NCBI GenBank assembly: GCA_003963435.1
Contig: RXJC01000351.1
Coordinates: forward strand, 1-50,637
Length of the DNA stretch: 50,637 bases
Direction: 5' to 3'
Source of the DNA: Bradyrhizobiaceae bacterium
GTDB lineage: Bacteria > Pseudomonadota > Alphaproteobacteria > Rhizobiales > Xanthobacteraceae
This document shows, piece after piece, positions 26,504 to 34,716 of the stretch. The translations under genes were made by a program, and so were the position numbers. Under the pieces are notes generated by a model, which was not told the origin of the DNA, searched no databases, and saw nothing but the letters and a program-made list of their open reading frames with translations. Position 1 is the first letter of the stretch; every line of letters starts with the position of its first letter.

Positions 26504-26959
26504 TTATGAGCGGGACTTTTTCTGACGACGTAGCCTGGAAATCTGTCTCTTCTTCTGCGTCACGCACTCGTCCACCATCCGACATAGCTGACGATGAAAG
26601 TCGACACCGAAGCAGAACGGCAAATATCGCGGAAAAACGACCTCGTAAGACTCCTTCTCGAAGTTGATCATCTTCAAACGGTCAAGCGACGCGCGAACAG
26701 CCATACTCGCGATTGTCAGGGCCTGAAGCCCATCCACCCCTCGAGCTCGACGAACTCTACTGTCTTTGAACCCTTCGATCTGAAATGAACAAGCCCATTC
26801 GCCCTCATACGTTTCATCACGCTCGGGAAAACCTAGCCGAGCTACCGCCTTGCGCTGGGGCTTACCGTAGCTGAATTCATACTCTGTCAGCGCGCGTTCA
26901 TTCCAGGTCATCAACGAGGCCCGTTCAAATGTTCGGACAGCGACTATCGACAAAGGCAC
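26504..26959 (-). CDS. DUF6968-like cytosolic protein, putative immunity partner, SOS promoter
   Basis: About 151 aa from GTG 26959 (AAAGG eight bases upstream); an ATG at 26911 is an alternative. The block GEWACSFQIEG followed by GVDGLQALTIASMAV resembles a small family of unknown function (DUF6968-like) often found next to toxins. The C-terminus is strongly basic. No signal peptide. It follows a Cys-rich effector-like gene, and a perfect LexA-box promoter starts it. Confidence 0.6.
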   Translation of the reverse strand: MPLSIVAVRTFERASLMTWNERALTEYEFSYGKPQRKAVARLGFPERDETYEGEWACSFQIEGFKDSRVRRARGVDGLQALTIASMAVRASLDRLKMINFEKESYEVVFPRYLPFCFGVDFHRQLCRMVDECVTQKKRQISRLRRQKKSRS

Positions 26960-26984
26960 AAACCGCGCCTTTCATTATTGCCCC

Positions 26985-27014
26985 GATCTAAGAACAAATG
27001 CGGAACAAGGTCAA
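26985..27014 (-). promoter_or_regulatory. LexA box inside a promoter, before the DUF6968-like gene
   Basis: GAAC-AAATGCG-GAAC at 26992-27006 is a perfect operator. The minus-strand promoter has -35 TTGACC (27009-27014) and -10 TAGATC (26985-26990) 18 bases apart. The start codon is about 30 bases downstream of the operator. Confidence 0.8.
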
Positions 27015-27018
27015 GCCG

Positions 27019-27563
27019 CTAGGGAGCGTCGAAGTTGCCGAATTCATTGTCACACCATTCGGTTTTGTTGTTTCCGCTCTCATACGCTTTTGACCAGCAA
27101 GCTCGTTTCGCGGTCTCGCCTCCGACTGTCTTACTCATCAAACCTGATGGTATACTCCGGCAAAATTCGTTCCAATCTTCGGTGCTTCCACTGGCAGCAC
27201 GTAGACAACGATTAAAGTCGCTGCCCCCTCCACCAGATGCTCCGACCCGAGGTGAAATAAGGCTCCAGAATTCTTTCAGCCGCCGCCAGAACTCTTGCGC
27301 CGGGGCCTCTGAGCCTTCTGGCGCGGGCATAGGTCCAAACGGTGGAAGAGGCCTCGGCCGCGAGAACTGGCCAAATCCAACCGCGACTGGGGCGACTCCA
27401 TCACTTGATTGAGGACTGGCAAATATTGGTTGAGGTCCGTTCGCGTTGTTACGCTCGAGTGAAGCCGAGAGACCATCTTGCTGAAGGGCTATGGCATTAC
27501 TGGCTTGCAAAGAGTCTTCCGAGTGAGTTGTCTGTAGTTGGGATCAAAGCGTGGATTATTCAT
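27019..27563 (-). pseudogene. Cys-rich effector-like gene, probably frameshifted near its start
   Basis: The only good start is ATG 27563 (MNNPRFDPNYRQLT, with AGAGAG before it), but that frame stops after 24 codons. A shift near 27515-27525 joins it to the open frame SLQASNAIALQQDGLSASLE, which runs to 27019. The C-terminal part after a Pro-rich linker has four Cys (DFNRCLRAAS, NEFCRS, RACWSKAYES, WCDNEFG) and looks like a small toxin domain. The DUF6968-like partner follows. It could be a real frameshift, a sequencing error, or a TTG start at 27510. Confidence 0.5.
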
Positions 27564-27711
27564 GTAACTCTCTGTGTTCAACTAGCTGGCTTTGTCCGAC
27601 GCTCATCACGTGAGCGAGCAGGCGAACATGCACCGGATGAAATGAAGTGCATTGTCGACGAACGTGGCACGTAACCGTGACCGAGAACTCGCGCTGAGAA
27701 CCCGAATCCCA

Positions 27712-27763
27712 GCGTTCGTAGTCGCTGACGTCCGGGCGATATTCCCGAGGGAAGGAGTGGCAT
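27712..27763 (-). repeat. Decayed copy of the start of the nozzle-like gene
   Basis: The minus strand from 27763 reads ATGCCACTCCTTCCCTCGGG and on to about 27712. It aligns with the first about 50 bases of the gene starting at 26186, with scattered substitutions and a one-base deletion. Its ATG overlaps the stop of the upstream tail gene (TAATG), the arrangement expected for the original junction. The 1.5-kb cassette thus sits between an old broken start and the intact one. The 27564-27711 stretch holds no gene. Confidence 0.75.
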
Positions 27764-28371
27764 TATTCAATCGTCCAAGGTTCGGGTTCGATCAAAGTTG
27801 GTGTCCAGGCATTCGCCGGCTGCACGCCAGCCGCCCACGCGCCTGCAGCACTGGTGGATCCACTCCACGGTGGCGGCGCTAGCGTCGCCTCGACGTGCCA
27901 TGACATCGTGTCGAACGGCCGCCGAACCCAGGCCTCGTGGTCCCGGCGAGGCGCCGCGTCGCCGCCCGCCCAGGCGAAGGCACCGCATTCCGGTGCGAGC
28001 GATGCGGAGAATTGGCATGCCGCTCCCGAAACAGACGCCGCGCCTTGAGAGGCGAGTACGCGCGATGTCGCGTTCGCCGGTGCGCCCGTCAGCAGAAACG
28101 AGCCACTGAGGCCCAGCTGCTTCGACGTGAACGCGGCTGCATTCCCCGCACTGCTGAAAGGTGCAGGGCTCACCGGTTCTGCGATTCTGAAACCCACCGG
28201 AATCCCGGCCGCCAGAGCGCCGGCTGTCGCGACAGCTTGCGATATGCCAAATGCCGATGCCTGTCCTGCGAGACCGAACGAGCTCCGCGTCGCCACAAGC
28301 AAAAAATGGCTGCTGCTCGGCAATTGACCGAGCGCCCAGCGTCCAAGAGCGTCAAAGCCCAGCAGAGACAT
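27763..28371 (-). CDS. Phage tail-region structural protein
   Basis: A 202-aa Ala/Ser/Gly-rich, beta-type protein from ATG 28371 (MSLLGFDALGRWALGQLP). It ends in a segment rich in Pro and Trp. It follows the fibre-like gene by three bases and belongs to the original late operon. No precise function. Confidence 0.6.
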   Translation of the reverse strand: MSLLGFDALGRWALGQLPSSSHFLLVATRSSFGLAGQASAFGISQAVATAGALAAGIPVGFRIAEPVSPAPFSSAGNAAAFTSKQLGLSGSFLLTGAPANATSRVLASQGAASVSGAACQFSASLAPECGAFAWAGGDAAPRRDHEAWVRRPFDTMSWHVEATLAPPPWSGSTSAAGAWAAGVQPANAWTPTLIEPEPWTIE

Positions 28372-28374
28372 GAC

Positions 28375-29523
28375 TTATCCAACCACCGCGATCGCGGCCA
28401 TACCTTGATAGGTGGCGACAGAAACCGTCCCACCGCCTACCGTTCTCATTCCGAATGACACGTAATGGTATCCATCGGACGAGACATTTGTCGGCCACAC
28501 CGGATTGTAACTCGCGCGCCCGCCCGAAGTGACGATGTTCCAATCGAGACCGATGCCGGCCAGAGCGCCATCGACGAAGACCTGTAGTCCCGTCCAACCG
28601 TTTGACGTGTTCGTCATCATGCCGTAGGCGCCGGCAAGAATAGCGTCATCGGCGAAACAGACGAATTCGGCCTTCGACACCAGCTTTTCAATGTAAGTGC
28701 TGTTGTTTGTCTCGGTCGAAGCGGTGTCGGTTGCTCCGGTCACGGACAAGCGCGTGCGGTTGAACCAAGTTCGTACAAAGCGTTGGGCTGCAGTGTCTTG
28801 CCAGGCTGGGCCGGAAATCGCGCGAGCGATGCCGACAAGCGAGCGTGTGTCATCGCCGCTCTTGATTTCGGTGCCGACATTGCCGGATGTTGCCGACGTC
28901 GCATGACCGATTGTCGACGCTTCAAGTCCATTGACAGCGACGCCGGAGGCCGTCGCATAGATGTAATAGGTTACTCCGGAAGTCAGGCCGGTCGGGGCCA
29001 GCGACACGCCCCCGGCCGGAATGGCGCACCCCAGGCCGTTGATCGTGAGCAAATTGCCGTTGAGTGGCAACAACACAAGGTTTGCGCCGGATTTCACCAG
29101 CCTGCATTGACCATATGCGCGAACGTCGATGTTCTGCCGCGCCTGCGCCTTCTGCGCATCGGTAAATGCATTCGCCTCCTCGATCGAAATCAGGTCTTCC
29201 TTGATGCCGACGACGGCAACGTTCGGCACGGCGATGAAGTTGATCCTGGAGCCGGCACCTGATTGTCCTGCAGCTACGCCGGACCCGGACGAATTGCAAA
29301 GCACGGTCGTCCGGGCAAATGTTCCGCTTGCCGCCGCATATGCGCCCTCTGCGATCTCCCATTGGGTGAGGTCGCTGCTGATCGCGATGAACTTGTACTT
29401 GCGACCGTCGACCGCGCCGGCGAGCGCCGGCGACTGACAGCCGCCGACCGCCGATGAATACACCCAGTCGGTGGTGCCGCCGGCCGTGGATATGAACCGG
29501 CAGTTGTTGAGAAAAGCAGCCAT
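28375..29523 (-). CDS. Phage fibre or appendage protein
   Basis: A 382-aa protein. The N-terminal about 90 residues (TAGGTTDWVYSSAVGGCQSP onward) and the short helix EANAFTDAQKAQARQNID are typical of phage fibre bases where a collagen-like or trimeric fibre begins. The rest is low-charge beta structure. It is one base from the next gene start. Probably a receptor-binding or head-fibre component. Confidence 0.65.
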   Translation of the reverse strand: MAAFLNNCRFISTAGGTTDWVYSSAVGGCQSPALAGAVDGRKYKFIAISSDLTQWEIAEGAYAAASGTFARTTVLCNSSGSGVAAGQSGAGSRINFIAVPNVAVVGIKEDLISIEEANAFTDAQKAQARQNIDVRAYGQCRLVKSGANLVLLPLNGNLLTINGLGCAIPAGGVSLAPTGLTSGVTYYIYATASGVAVNGLEASTIGHATSATSGNVGTEIKSGDDTRSLVGIARAISGPAWQDTAAQRFVRTWFNRTRLSVTGATDTASTETNNSTYIEKLVSKAEFVCFADDAILAGAYGMMTNTSNGWTGLQVFVDGALAGIGLDWNIVTSGGRASYNPVWPTNVSSDGYHYVSFGMRTVGGGTVSVATYQGMAAIAVVG

Positions 29524-29524
29524 G

Positions 29525-29956
29525 TCAGGTGATCGTCAGGATGCCGTTGGTCTGATCGAGGTCGATGGTGAACGTGTTGCCGTTGGTCAGCGTGATCGCG
29601 GTGCCATAGTCCCACCAGCCGATCAGCGGCTTGGTCGACGACGTCGAATTGTAGAGCACCGCATATTGGAACGGCCCGATCGAACCGCCCGATGCGGTCC
29701 ACGACGGATCCGTCGCGCCGACGAACTTGAACGTCCCCGTCGTTTGCGCGCCGGTGATGGTGCCGACGCTGTTGCCACCGGCCGCATAGCCGTTGCCCGC
29801 AGCCAGATCCGCCGGCGCGTTATAGACGGTGTTGGTCGCGACCGGTGCCGTATTGGTGAGGTAGACCTTGTAGACCTGCACTGTCCCCGTTTTCATGTCG
29901 TGCAACGCGTTCGCAACGTCCTGCACGAAGCAATAGAACTTGTTGAAGCTTGCCAT
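29525..29956 (-). CDS. Phage virion protein, unknown
   Basis: A 143-aa protein starting MASFNKFYCFVQDVANALHD and then entirely beta-rich with Asn/Thr/Gly. It lies between the adaptor and the fibre gene and resembles small head-tail or decoration proteins in rhizobial phages. No named family recognised. Confidence 0.65.
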   Translation of the reverse strand: MASFNKFYCFVQDVANALHDMKTGTVQVYKVYLTNTAPVATNTVYNAPADLAAGNGYAAGGNSVGTITGAQTTGTFKFVGATDPSWTASGGSIGPFQYAVLYNSTSSTKPLIGWWDYGTAITLTNGNTFTIDLDQTNGILTIT

Positions 29957-29965
29957 ATCGCCCTC

Positions 29966-30619
29966 CTAGATGACCTGTCCGGAAATGCGCACCGTCATCG
30001 GGCCGGCATTGAAGGTCGATGTCAGTCCGAGATTGTTGAGGTCCGCGAGCGCCGACGTGAAGCCGAGGCCCCAGGTCTGGATGCGCGCGTCTTCCTTGAT
30101 GTAGGGCGCCGACTCCAGCAGGGCGGCGTAGAGATAGAGATCGGGCGCCATGGTCAGCAGCCAGTTGTTTCCGTTCGCTGCAAGCGACGGGATGCTCTGC
30201 CGATAGACCATCTCGATCGTGTAGGCGGCGTCGGGCGTCGGCGCGAGCTCGAGCTCGGCTCCGAACACGGTGAAATAGCGCGGCCGTGCGGCGACATCGG
30301 AGGTCGCGAAGCGGTATTCGTCCATCTGCGTCCCCGATTTGAACTCGAGGCACGGCTTGCCCGTCACGCTTGAGAGCCGCACCCTGCGCATCGACTGGAA
30401 ATCCGCCGGCAGCGAAATGAACTCGGGCTCGTTGGAGCCGAGGTCGACGAGTGCCGTTGCCCGCTGCTCCATCTGCCGCACGAACAACTGGCGGTTGAAC
30501 TTGGCTTCCGCGAGCTGGACGAAGGTGGGGATTCGCGCGATCAATGTCGTATCCTGATCGCGGGCGAGATACTCGGTCACCGCCGACTGCAGTGAGGTGT
30601 AATCGGTGATTTCAGTCAT
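29966..30619 (-). CDS. Phage head-tail adaptor protein
   Basis: A 217-aa protein from ATG 30619 with GGAG five bases upstream. It begins MTEITDYTSLQSAVTEYLAR, then IPTFVQLAEAKFNRQLFVRQ and LPADFQSMRRVRLSS, the layout of the adaptor proteins that ring the portal in SU10- and P22-like phages. The gene follows capsid and decoration genes as expected. Confidence 0.8.
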   Translation of the reverse strand: MTEITDYTSLQSAVTEYLARDQDTTLIARIPTFVQLAEAKFNRQLFVRQMEQRATALVDLGSNEPEFISLPADFQSMRRVRLSSVTGKPCLEFKSGTQMDEYRFATSDVAARPRYFTVFGAELELAPTPDAAYTIEMVYRQSIPSLAANGNNWLLTMAPDLYLYAALLESAPYIKEDARIQTWGLGFTSALADLNNLGLTSTFNAGPMTVRISGQVI

Positions 30620-30948
30620 TTGAACTCCGCCGACCAGCCGGCCTGCAGCTTCGGCCGATCGGTTCGCAAATAGGCCCATTCGGGATCGTCGAGCTTCTTC
30701 TGCACGATCGCGTCGAATTCGGGCGTGAACAGCCGCAGCGAGGTATTGCCCCTCGCATGCGCCTCATTTAGCCATTGGACGTAGATGACGTTGGGGATGC
30801 GGGCGACGTGCCGCCCCCAATCCCCACGCTGCTCGTCCTGGCGTGCCCGCCTATTCCATTCCAGGATCGGCGCCACGTCCTGGACATGCTCGATCGCCAG
30901 CTCGCGGCCGTTGCTGTCGAGATGAGGTCTGATCAGCATGCCATCCAT
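30616..30948 (-). CDS. Small phage protein after the decoration gene
   Basis: A 110-aa protein from ATG 30948, whose start overlaps the stop of the preceding gene; GGAG lies upstream. It is charged with several Trp and ends KLQAGWSAEFK. Four bases overlap with the adaptor start. No family recognised. Confidence 0.65.
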   Translation of the reverse strand: MDGMLIRPHLDSNGRELAIEHVQDVAPILEWNRRARQDEQRGDWGRHVARIPNVIYVQWLNEAHARGNTSLRLFTPEFDAIVQKKLDDPEWAYLRTDRPKLQAGWSAEFK

Positions 30949-31259
30949 CACGACAGCTCCGTCACCCACAGCGTGCCGGCGGTCGCCGTGACCAGGCCGT
31001 TGGTCGCTGCCTTCAGCGCGGCGATGCGCTGGCCGGGGCTGACGGTGACGTATTCGACGACGTTGGCGGGCAGATAGGGATCTGAGATGGTCGCGGTCTG
31101 CGCGCCGTCGCCGATCCGATAGCAGCAGCCTGAATTGGCGACCAGGCGGACTTGAAAAGTCTCCGGCCCGAACGCATTGGTGGCACCAATGCTGGCGTCG
31201 TAAGCGACCGTCTGAGTCGGCCCGTTGCGCGAGGACGTTTGCTTGGCGAAGAACGACAT
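30948..31259 (-). CDS. Small phage head protein, possibly decoration
   Basis: A 103-aa beta-type protein: MSFFAKQTSSRNG, then YRIGDGAQTATISDPYLPAN. Length and composition fit capsid decoration or head-completion proteins that follow the major capsid gene in this phage group. Confidence 0.65.
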   Translation of the reverse strand: MSFFAKQTSSRNGPTQTVAYDASIGATNAFGPETFQVRLVANSGCCYRIGDGAQTATISDPYLPANVVEYVTVSPGQRIAALKAATNGLVTATAGTLWVTELS

Positions 31260-31260
31260 A

Positions 31261-31623
31261 TCAGGCGGCCCTCACGGAGATCGAGAAATGCATGGGGATC
31301 GCTGCGCCGGAGGCCCCAGAGGGCGTCAGCACGATCACGTCATCCTCGTTGAGATAGGTCGGCGACGGCGGCACGGCCGAGAACAGCTGGCCGGCGGCAG
31401 AGCCCGCCTGGGTCACGGTGAAGGTTGCCAGTGTCGTCGCGTTGGATGCGACGGTGATGGTGCCGTCGGCGGTCGTGATCGCGCCGCCCAGAATGCCGGC
31501 GATTTTCAGCACGCGGCAACGAAAGGGAACGCGGACATAGGCGGCGACGGGGCTCGCGCCGCAGGACGGCGTGTAGGCGGTGAGATCGGCGGTATTGAGG
31601 GTGCGATTGCCGGGAAGCGGCAT
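31261..31623 (-). CDS. Phage head decoration-like protein
   Basis: A 120-aa beta-type protein from ATG 31623 (GGAGAG upstream), MPLPGNRTLNTADLTAYTPS, rich in Ala, Thr and Val. It is the first gene after the capsid terminator. The sequence YLNEDDVIVLTPSGASGAA suggests a jelly-roll-like small protein. Confidence 0.65.
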   Translation of the reverse strand: MPLPGNRTLNTADLTAYTPSCGASPVAAYVRVPFRCRVLKIAGILGGAITTADGTITVASNATTLATFTVTQAGSAAGQLFSAVPPSPTYLNEDDVIVLTPSGASGAAIPMHFSISVRAA

Positions 31624-31634
31624 CTTGGCTCTCC

Positions 31635-31664
31635 AAAAAGAAAGGGCAGCCCGAAGGCTGCCCC
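31635..31664 (-). terminator. Intrinsic terminator after the major capsid gene
   Basis: GGGCAGCC (31644-31651) pairs perfectly with GGCTGCCC (31656-31663). On the minus strand the loop is TTCG, an extra-stable tetraloop, and the stem is followed by TTTCTTTTT. It would let capsid mRNA end here while part of the transcription continues into the tail genes, a common way to overproduce capsid. Confidence 0.85.
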
Positions 31665-31694
31665 AGGGTTGGGATGAATGACGATCGTGGCCGC

Positions 31695-32657
31695 TCAGGA
31701 GGTAGTGTTGTCGAACACGCCGCCGGAGGCCTTCTCGTTGCGGGACACCAGCGCGTATTCCGCCAGGATCTGCCGGCGATCGGAATCGCCGGTCTTGGCC
31801 AGGGGAATCGAGATCATGTTGCGGCCGTTGAGATAGGCCACTGCCCATTTGTCGAGCTCGAGCACCAGCACGTCGCGCGGACGCTGGAAGCGGTTGGCGA
31901 CCACCTTCAGCTTGCCGAAATCGGATTCGTAGGCATCGACCGACGCCACGATCTTTTTCGACTTGGATTCTTCGATCGCGGTGGAGCGGCCGGTGAAGGT
32001 CGAGAACACCTGCTTGTTGAAGGCGCCGGTCATGATGGTGCCGGGCTTGCCGCCGTTGGTCCAGATCGAGGACAGCACGGTTTTCAACCGCACCTCGGTG
32101 AAGGCCAGCTGGGTGCCGTCCGTGCGCGTGCCTGTGCCATCGGCCGCAGCCGGATCCGCCGCGCCGCCGGCCGTGCCCTTCGACGTTGCGGACACGATCC
32201 AGGACAGCACGGACGCTGTCTTGCGAGGCGTCGTGGTGTTGCCGGCCACCTTGGCCTGGTTGGTACCGCACAGGATGGTCTCGAGATCCCGCTTGAGCTC
32301 GAGGCCCTTCAGCATTTCCTGATAGGCGAGCTCGTTGTCACGGCCGGCGTGATCGACCGCCTGCTGCGTGCCCGAGACCCGCGCGACCTTGTAGGAGATC
32401 TGGCAGAGATTGCCGAGCCGCACGGTCGGCGTGGTCGTGTTGGTGTTGGGATCGTCGCCTTCGAGCTGAGCGTTGGTCCCGTCGGCAGCGGCAAGCGCCT
32501 GCGTCTGCCATTCGTGATTGACGGCCGCCGCCTTCTCCTTGTCGACGCCGCTCATGAAGGGCGTGTCGACGGGGTCGATGCGATAGATCATGTCGCTGAG
32601 GTCTTCGCGGTTGCCCACCGCGGAATAGGTGACGAAAGTTGAGGTCGGTAGTGTCAT
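31695..32657 (-). CDS. Major capsid protein, SU10 (DUF5309) family
   Basis: A 320-aa protein from ATG 32657. The N-terminus MTLPTSTFVTYSAVGNREDL, then SDMIYRIDPVDTPFMSG and NHEWQTQALAA is the signature of the SU10-type HK97-fold capsid. The C-terminal DVLVLELDKWAVAYLNGR strand also fits. It appears intact. It should form the procapsid shell with the portal and the small head protein at 35917. Confidence 0.88.
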   Translation of the reverse strand: MTLPTSTFVTYSAVGNREDLSDMIYRIDPVDTPFMSGVDKEKAAAVNHEWQTQALAAADGTNAQLEGDDPNTNTTTPTVRLGNLCQISYKVARVSGTQQAVDHAGRDNELAYQEMLKGLELKRDLETILCGTNQAKVAGNTTTPRKTASVLSWIVSATSKGTAGGAADPAAADGTGTRTDGTQLAFTEVRLKTVLSSIWTNGGKPGTIMTGAFNKQVFSTFTGRSTAIEESKSKKIVASVDAYESDFGKLKVVANRFQRPRDVLVLELDKWAVAYLNGRNMISIPLAKTGDSDRRQILAEYALVSRNEKASGGVFDNTTS

Positions 32658-32963
32658 CTGGATTCCCTGATGAAGGCCCACTGCGTCGCGTGACGCGCAG
32701 GCGTTTCCTGCACGGCAGCGCGCAAAGGCACTGGTGGTTGTGGTTGCAACGTTGCGGATCTCGCTGATCCCGATAGCGCGGAAGTGACTTCCGGTTCGGC
32801 GTGGCGAGCCTTAGCTGCCGGGAACCTGCGCTATCCAGGCAGGGGCGGCATAGACGTATGGAAGCGTCGAAAACTCTATGCGAAGCTGACGATCAATATC
32901 GCACCCGTAACGACCTGTGAGTTGCCTGCGCCCGTTCACTCCCCAGTCGCGCGAGTGCCAGGT
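32658..32963. other. Gap of 306 bases before the capsid gene, no gene seen
   Basis: No open frame of note on either strand. A short hairpin (CGGAAG-TGA-CTTCCG) lies near 32780 without a T-run. The stretch separates the third cassette gene from the capsid gene and may hold the capsid promoter, though I see no convincing one. Confidence 0.4.
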
Positions 32964-33806
32964 CTACGGATCGTAAATCACCCTCATGTCGAGACGCAGC
33001 CGGGCCACCATTTCGTCCACCTCGGCCCGCCCTTCCGGATAGGACTCGTAGACAATCCTGGTCCTGAACAATCGCGCGACGTATCTGGGAAGGAGGGTCC
33101 ATCCGATATGATGGTAAGCATGAGTATCGGGATAGAGGGACTCGATGACCTTTCGCAGATAGCGATTGTCCGGCGGCGGCTCGAAGTACGGGTCGACCAT
33201 GCGCTCCTTGTAAAACCCGCTCTGGGCCAGCAGGGTCTCCCGCCATTGAGCCTCGTCGGCTGACAAAGGCTGACAGGAGCCGCGCTGCAGCCGGCAATCT
33301 CCATCCTGCGTCTTCTCCATCGCAAATCTGGCGCATGATGGAAGCGCGGGATCGCTGCTCTCATAGCCCCATGCGACCAGGGCGCCTTTGAGCACATAGC
33401 TCCGATCGGATGCGATTAGAAGATGGTTGGCGCAGCTCGACAGACACTGGTCATACACAACGACCATTGCGCGTCGTTCACGCAGCGCATTGGCAAGAGC
33501 AATTGCTGACGCAATGTCGCCTCCGGCGCTTCGAACGACGAAGAGACCGCCTTCCCTCAACCTCCTTGCCGCCGATACCTCCGTTTCCTTCTCGATGCGG
33601 CCGTCGAGACACGGGACCGTCTGGTCGTCGCTAAGCGCGATGGGTCGCACGGCAGCACCGCGGCAATAATCTGCGGCGCGATAGGCGACCTCCTTGTCTA
33701 ATAAGCTCGCCTGTGCGCCGGCCTGACCACAAAACAGAAGCAGAAAAGCGACAGCACCGGACAGAAGCGGTGTCAGCGAGCGCAGGTGCGTACGCCCCTG
33801 GATCAT
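32964..33806 (-). CDS. Exported ClpP-fold-like protein (copy 2)
   Basis: A 280-aa protein from ATG 33806 with a signal peptide (SLTPLLSGAVAFLLLFCGQA, cleavage near GAQA). It is homologous to 20209-21099 along its length: YRAADYC, RPIALSDDQ, VVRSAGGDIASAIALANALR and CLSSCANHLLIAS. The C-x-S-x-C Ser expected for a nucleophile is present here, unlike copy 1, but the later His is Trp in both. It is the third gene behind the SOS promoter at 35864. It could bind peptide or peptidoglycan rather than cut. Confidence 0.6.
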   Translation of the reverse strand: MIQGRTHLRSLTPLLSGAVAFLLLFCGQAGAQASLLDKEVAYRAADYCRGAAVRPIALSDDQTVPCLDGRIEKETEVSAARRLREGGLFVVRSAGGDIASAIALANALRERRAMVVVYDQCLSSCANHLLIASDRSYVLKGALVAWGYESSDPALPSCARFAMEKTQDGDCRLQRGSCQPLSADEAQWRETLLAQSGFYKERMVDPYFEPPPDNRYLRKVIESLYPDTHAYHHIGWTLLPRYVARLFRTRIVYESYPEGRAEVDEMVARLRLDMRVIYDP

Positions 33807-33861
33807 TCTCGATTCTTTGCCCGGAAGTCGCACATTGCGGCAGGCTCCTGTCGTGGAACGA

Positions 33862-34716
33862 TCACGGCTCCCGATGCGACGACAATCGACGAATTTGAGA
33901 CCAGTCGCCAAAACGATCATCGAAAGTCGCCGGCTGCCCCTCTGAAAATCGATCATTGTTAGCCACGAAAGGCACCGGCGGGACATGCAAGCGCGAATTG
34001 CTCGCCACACCCTGGGTTTGGTGCAGATAATCGGCAATCATGCCCAGCAATCCTCCGGGCCGCGGCACCGCCCCCGACTGAGCGTCTACCGTGTTACCTG
34101 ACAGGGAATTCCAGTCTCCAAAGCGATCGGCAACAACGCCGTCGCGATTTGGAAAGCCCAATCCACTCAGCGGTGCTGAAGGCACGACCGAGCCGTCGGC
34201 TCCGGTGGCAGCCGCCTGAACCAGATACGGCACACCAGTGTCGTATCTGGCAGGGTCGATGGTGTTGATCGGCTTTTTGTCCGGATCCCCGTTCAGTTTC
34301 AGGCCAAGTGGCCCTCCTGCCCGCTTGTTCTCCAGGACCCGCGTTGTTCGGTCATTCCTGATGACCGAATAATGCAAATGAGGGCCCGTGCTGCGGGCAC
34401 CGGTGCTCCCAACATTGCCAATGATATCCCCAGGCCATACGCGCTGACCGGCCTTTGGCATCGGGCTGCCGTCTTCCATATGAGCATAGAGGCTATAGCC
34501 TGCCTCATTCCGCACGATGACGGTGTTGCCAAAGTTGTCGTTGAAACCAGAGTAAACAACCTCGCCCGGTGCCGCTGCCGGAATCGGAGTGCCGGGGCGA
34601 GCCGCGAAATCCTGACCTGGGTGAAATTTTCCCAGCTCGCCGGTGACCGGATCTTTTCGTCGGCCATAAGCCGAGGTAGGCCGAAACAGCGGCCCGGGAT
34701 TGTAAGCATCACTCAT
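33862..34716 (-). CDS. M23 (LytM-type) endopeptidase with RFGDW/GGLLGMI tail, putative effector
   Basis: A 284-aa protein. Residues about 10-125 form an M23 zinc endopeptidase with all expected ligands: H32 and D36 in FHPGQDFAA, H79 in LYAHMEDG, H113 and H115 in GPHLHYSV. M23 enzymes cut peptide cross-links in peptidoglycan. There is no signal peptide, so delivery must come from elsewhere. The tail carries DRFGDW twice and PGGLLGMIADY, shared with other cassette proteins. It overlaps the upstream exported propeller gene (ATGA). Confidence 0.78.
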   Translation of the reverse strand: MSDAYNPGPLFRPTSAYGRRKDPVTGELGKFHPGQDFAARPGTPIPAAAPGEVVYSGFNDNFGNTVIVRNEAGYSLYAHMEDGSPMPKAGQRVWPGDIIGNVGSTGARSTGPHLHYSVIRNDRTTRVLENKRAGGPLGLKLNGDPDKKPINTIDPARYDTGVPYLVQAAATGADGSVVPSAPLSGLGFPNRDGVVADRFGDWNSLSGNTVDAQSGAVPRPGGLLGMIADYLHQTQGVASNSRLHVPPVPFVANNDRFSEGQPATFDDRFGDWSQIRRLSSHREP

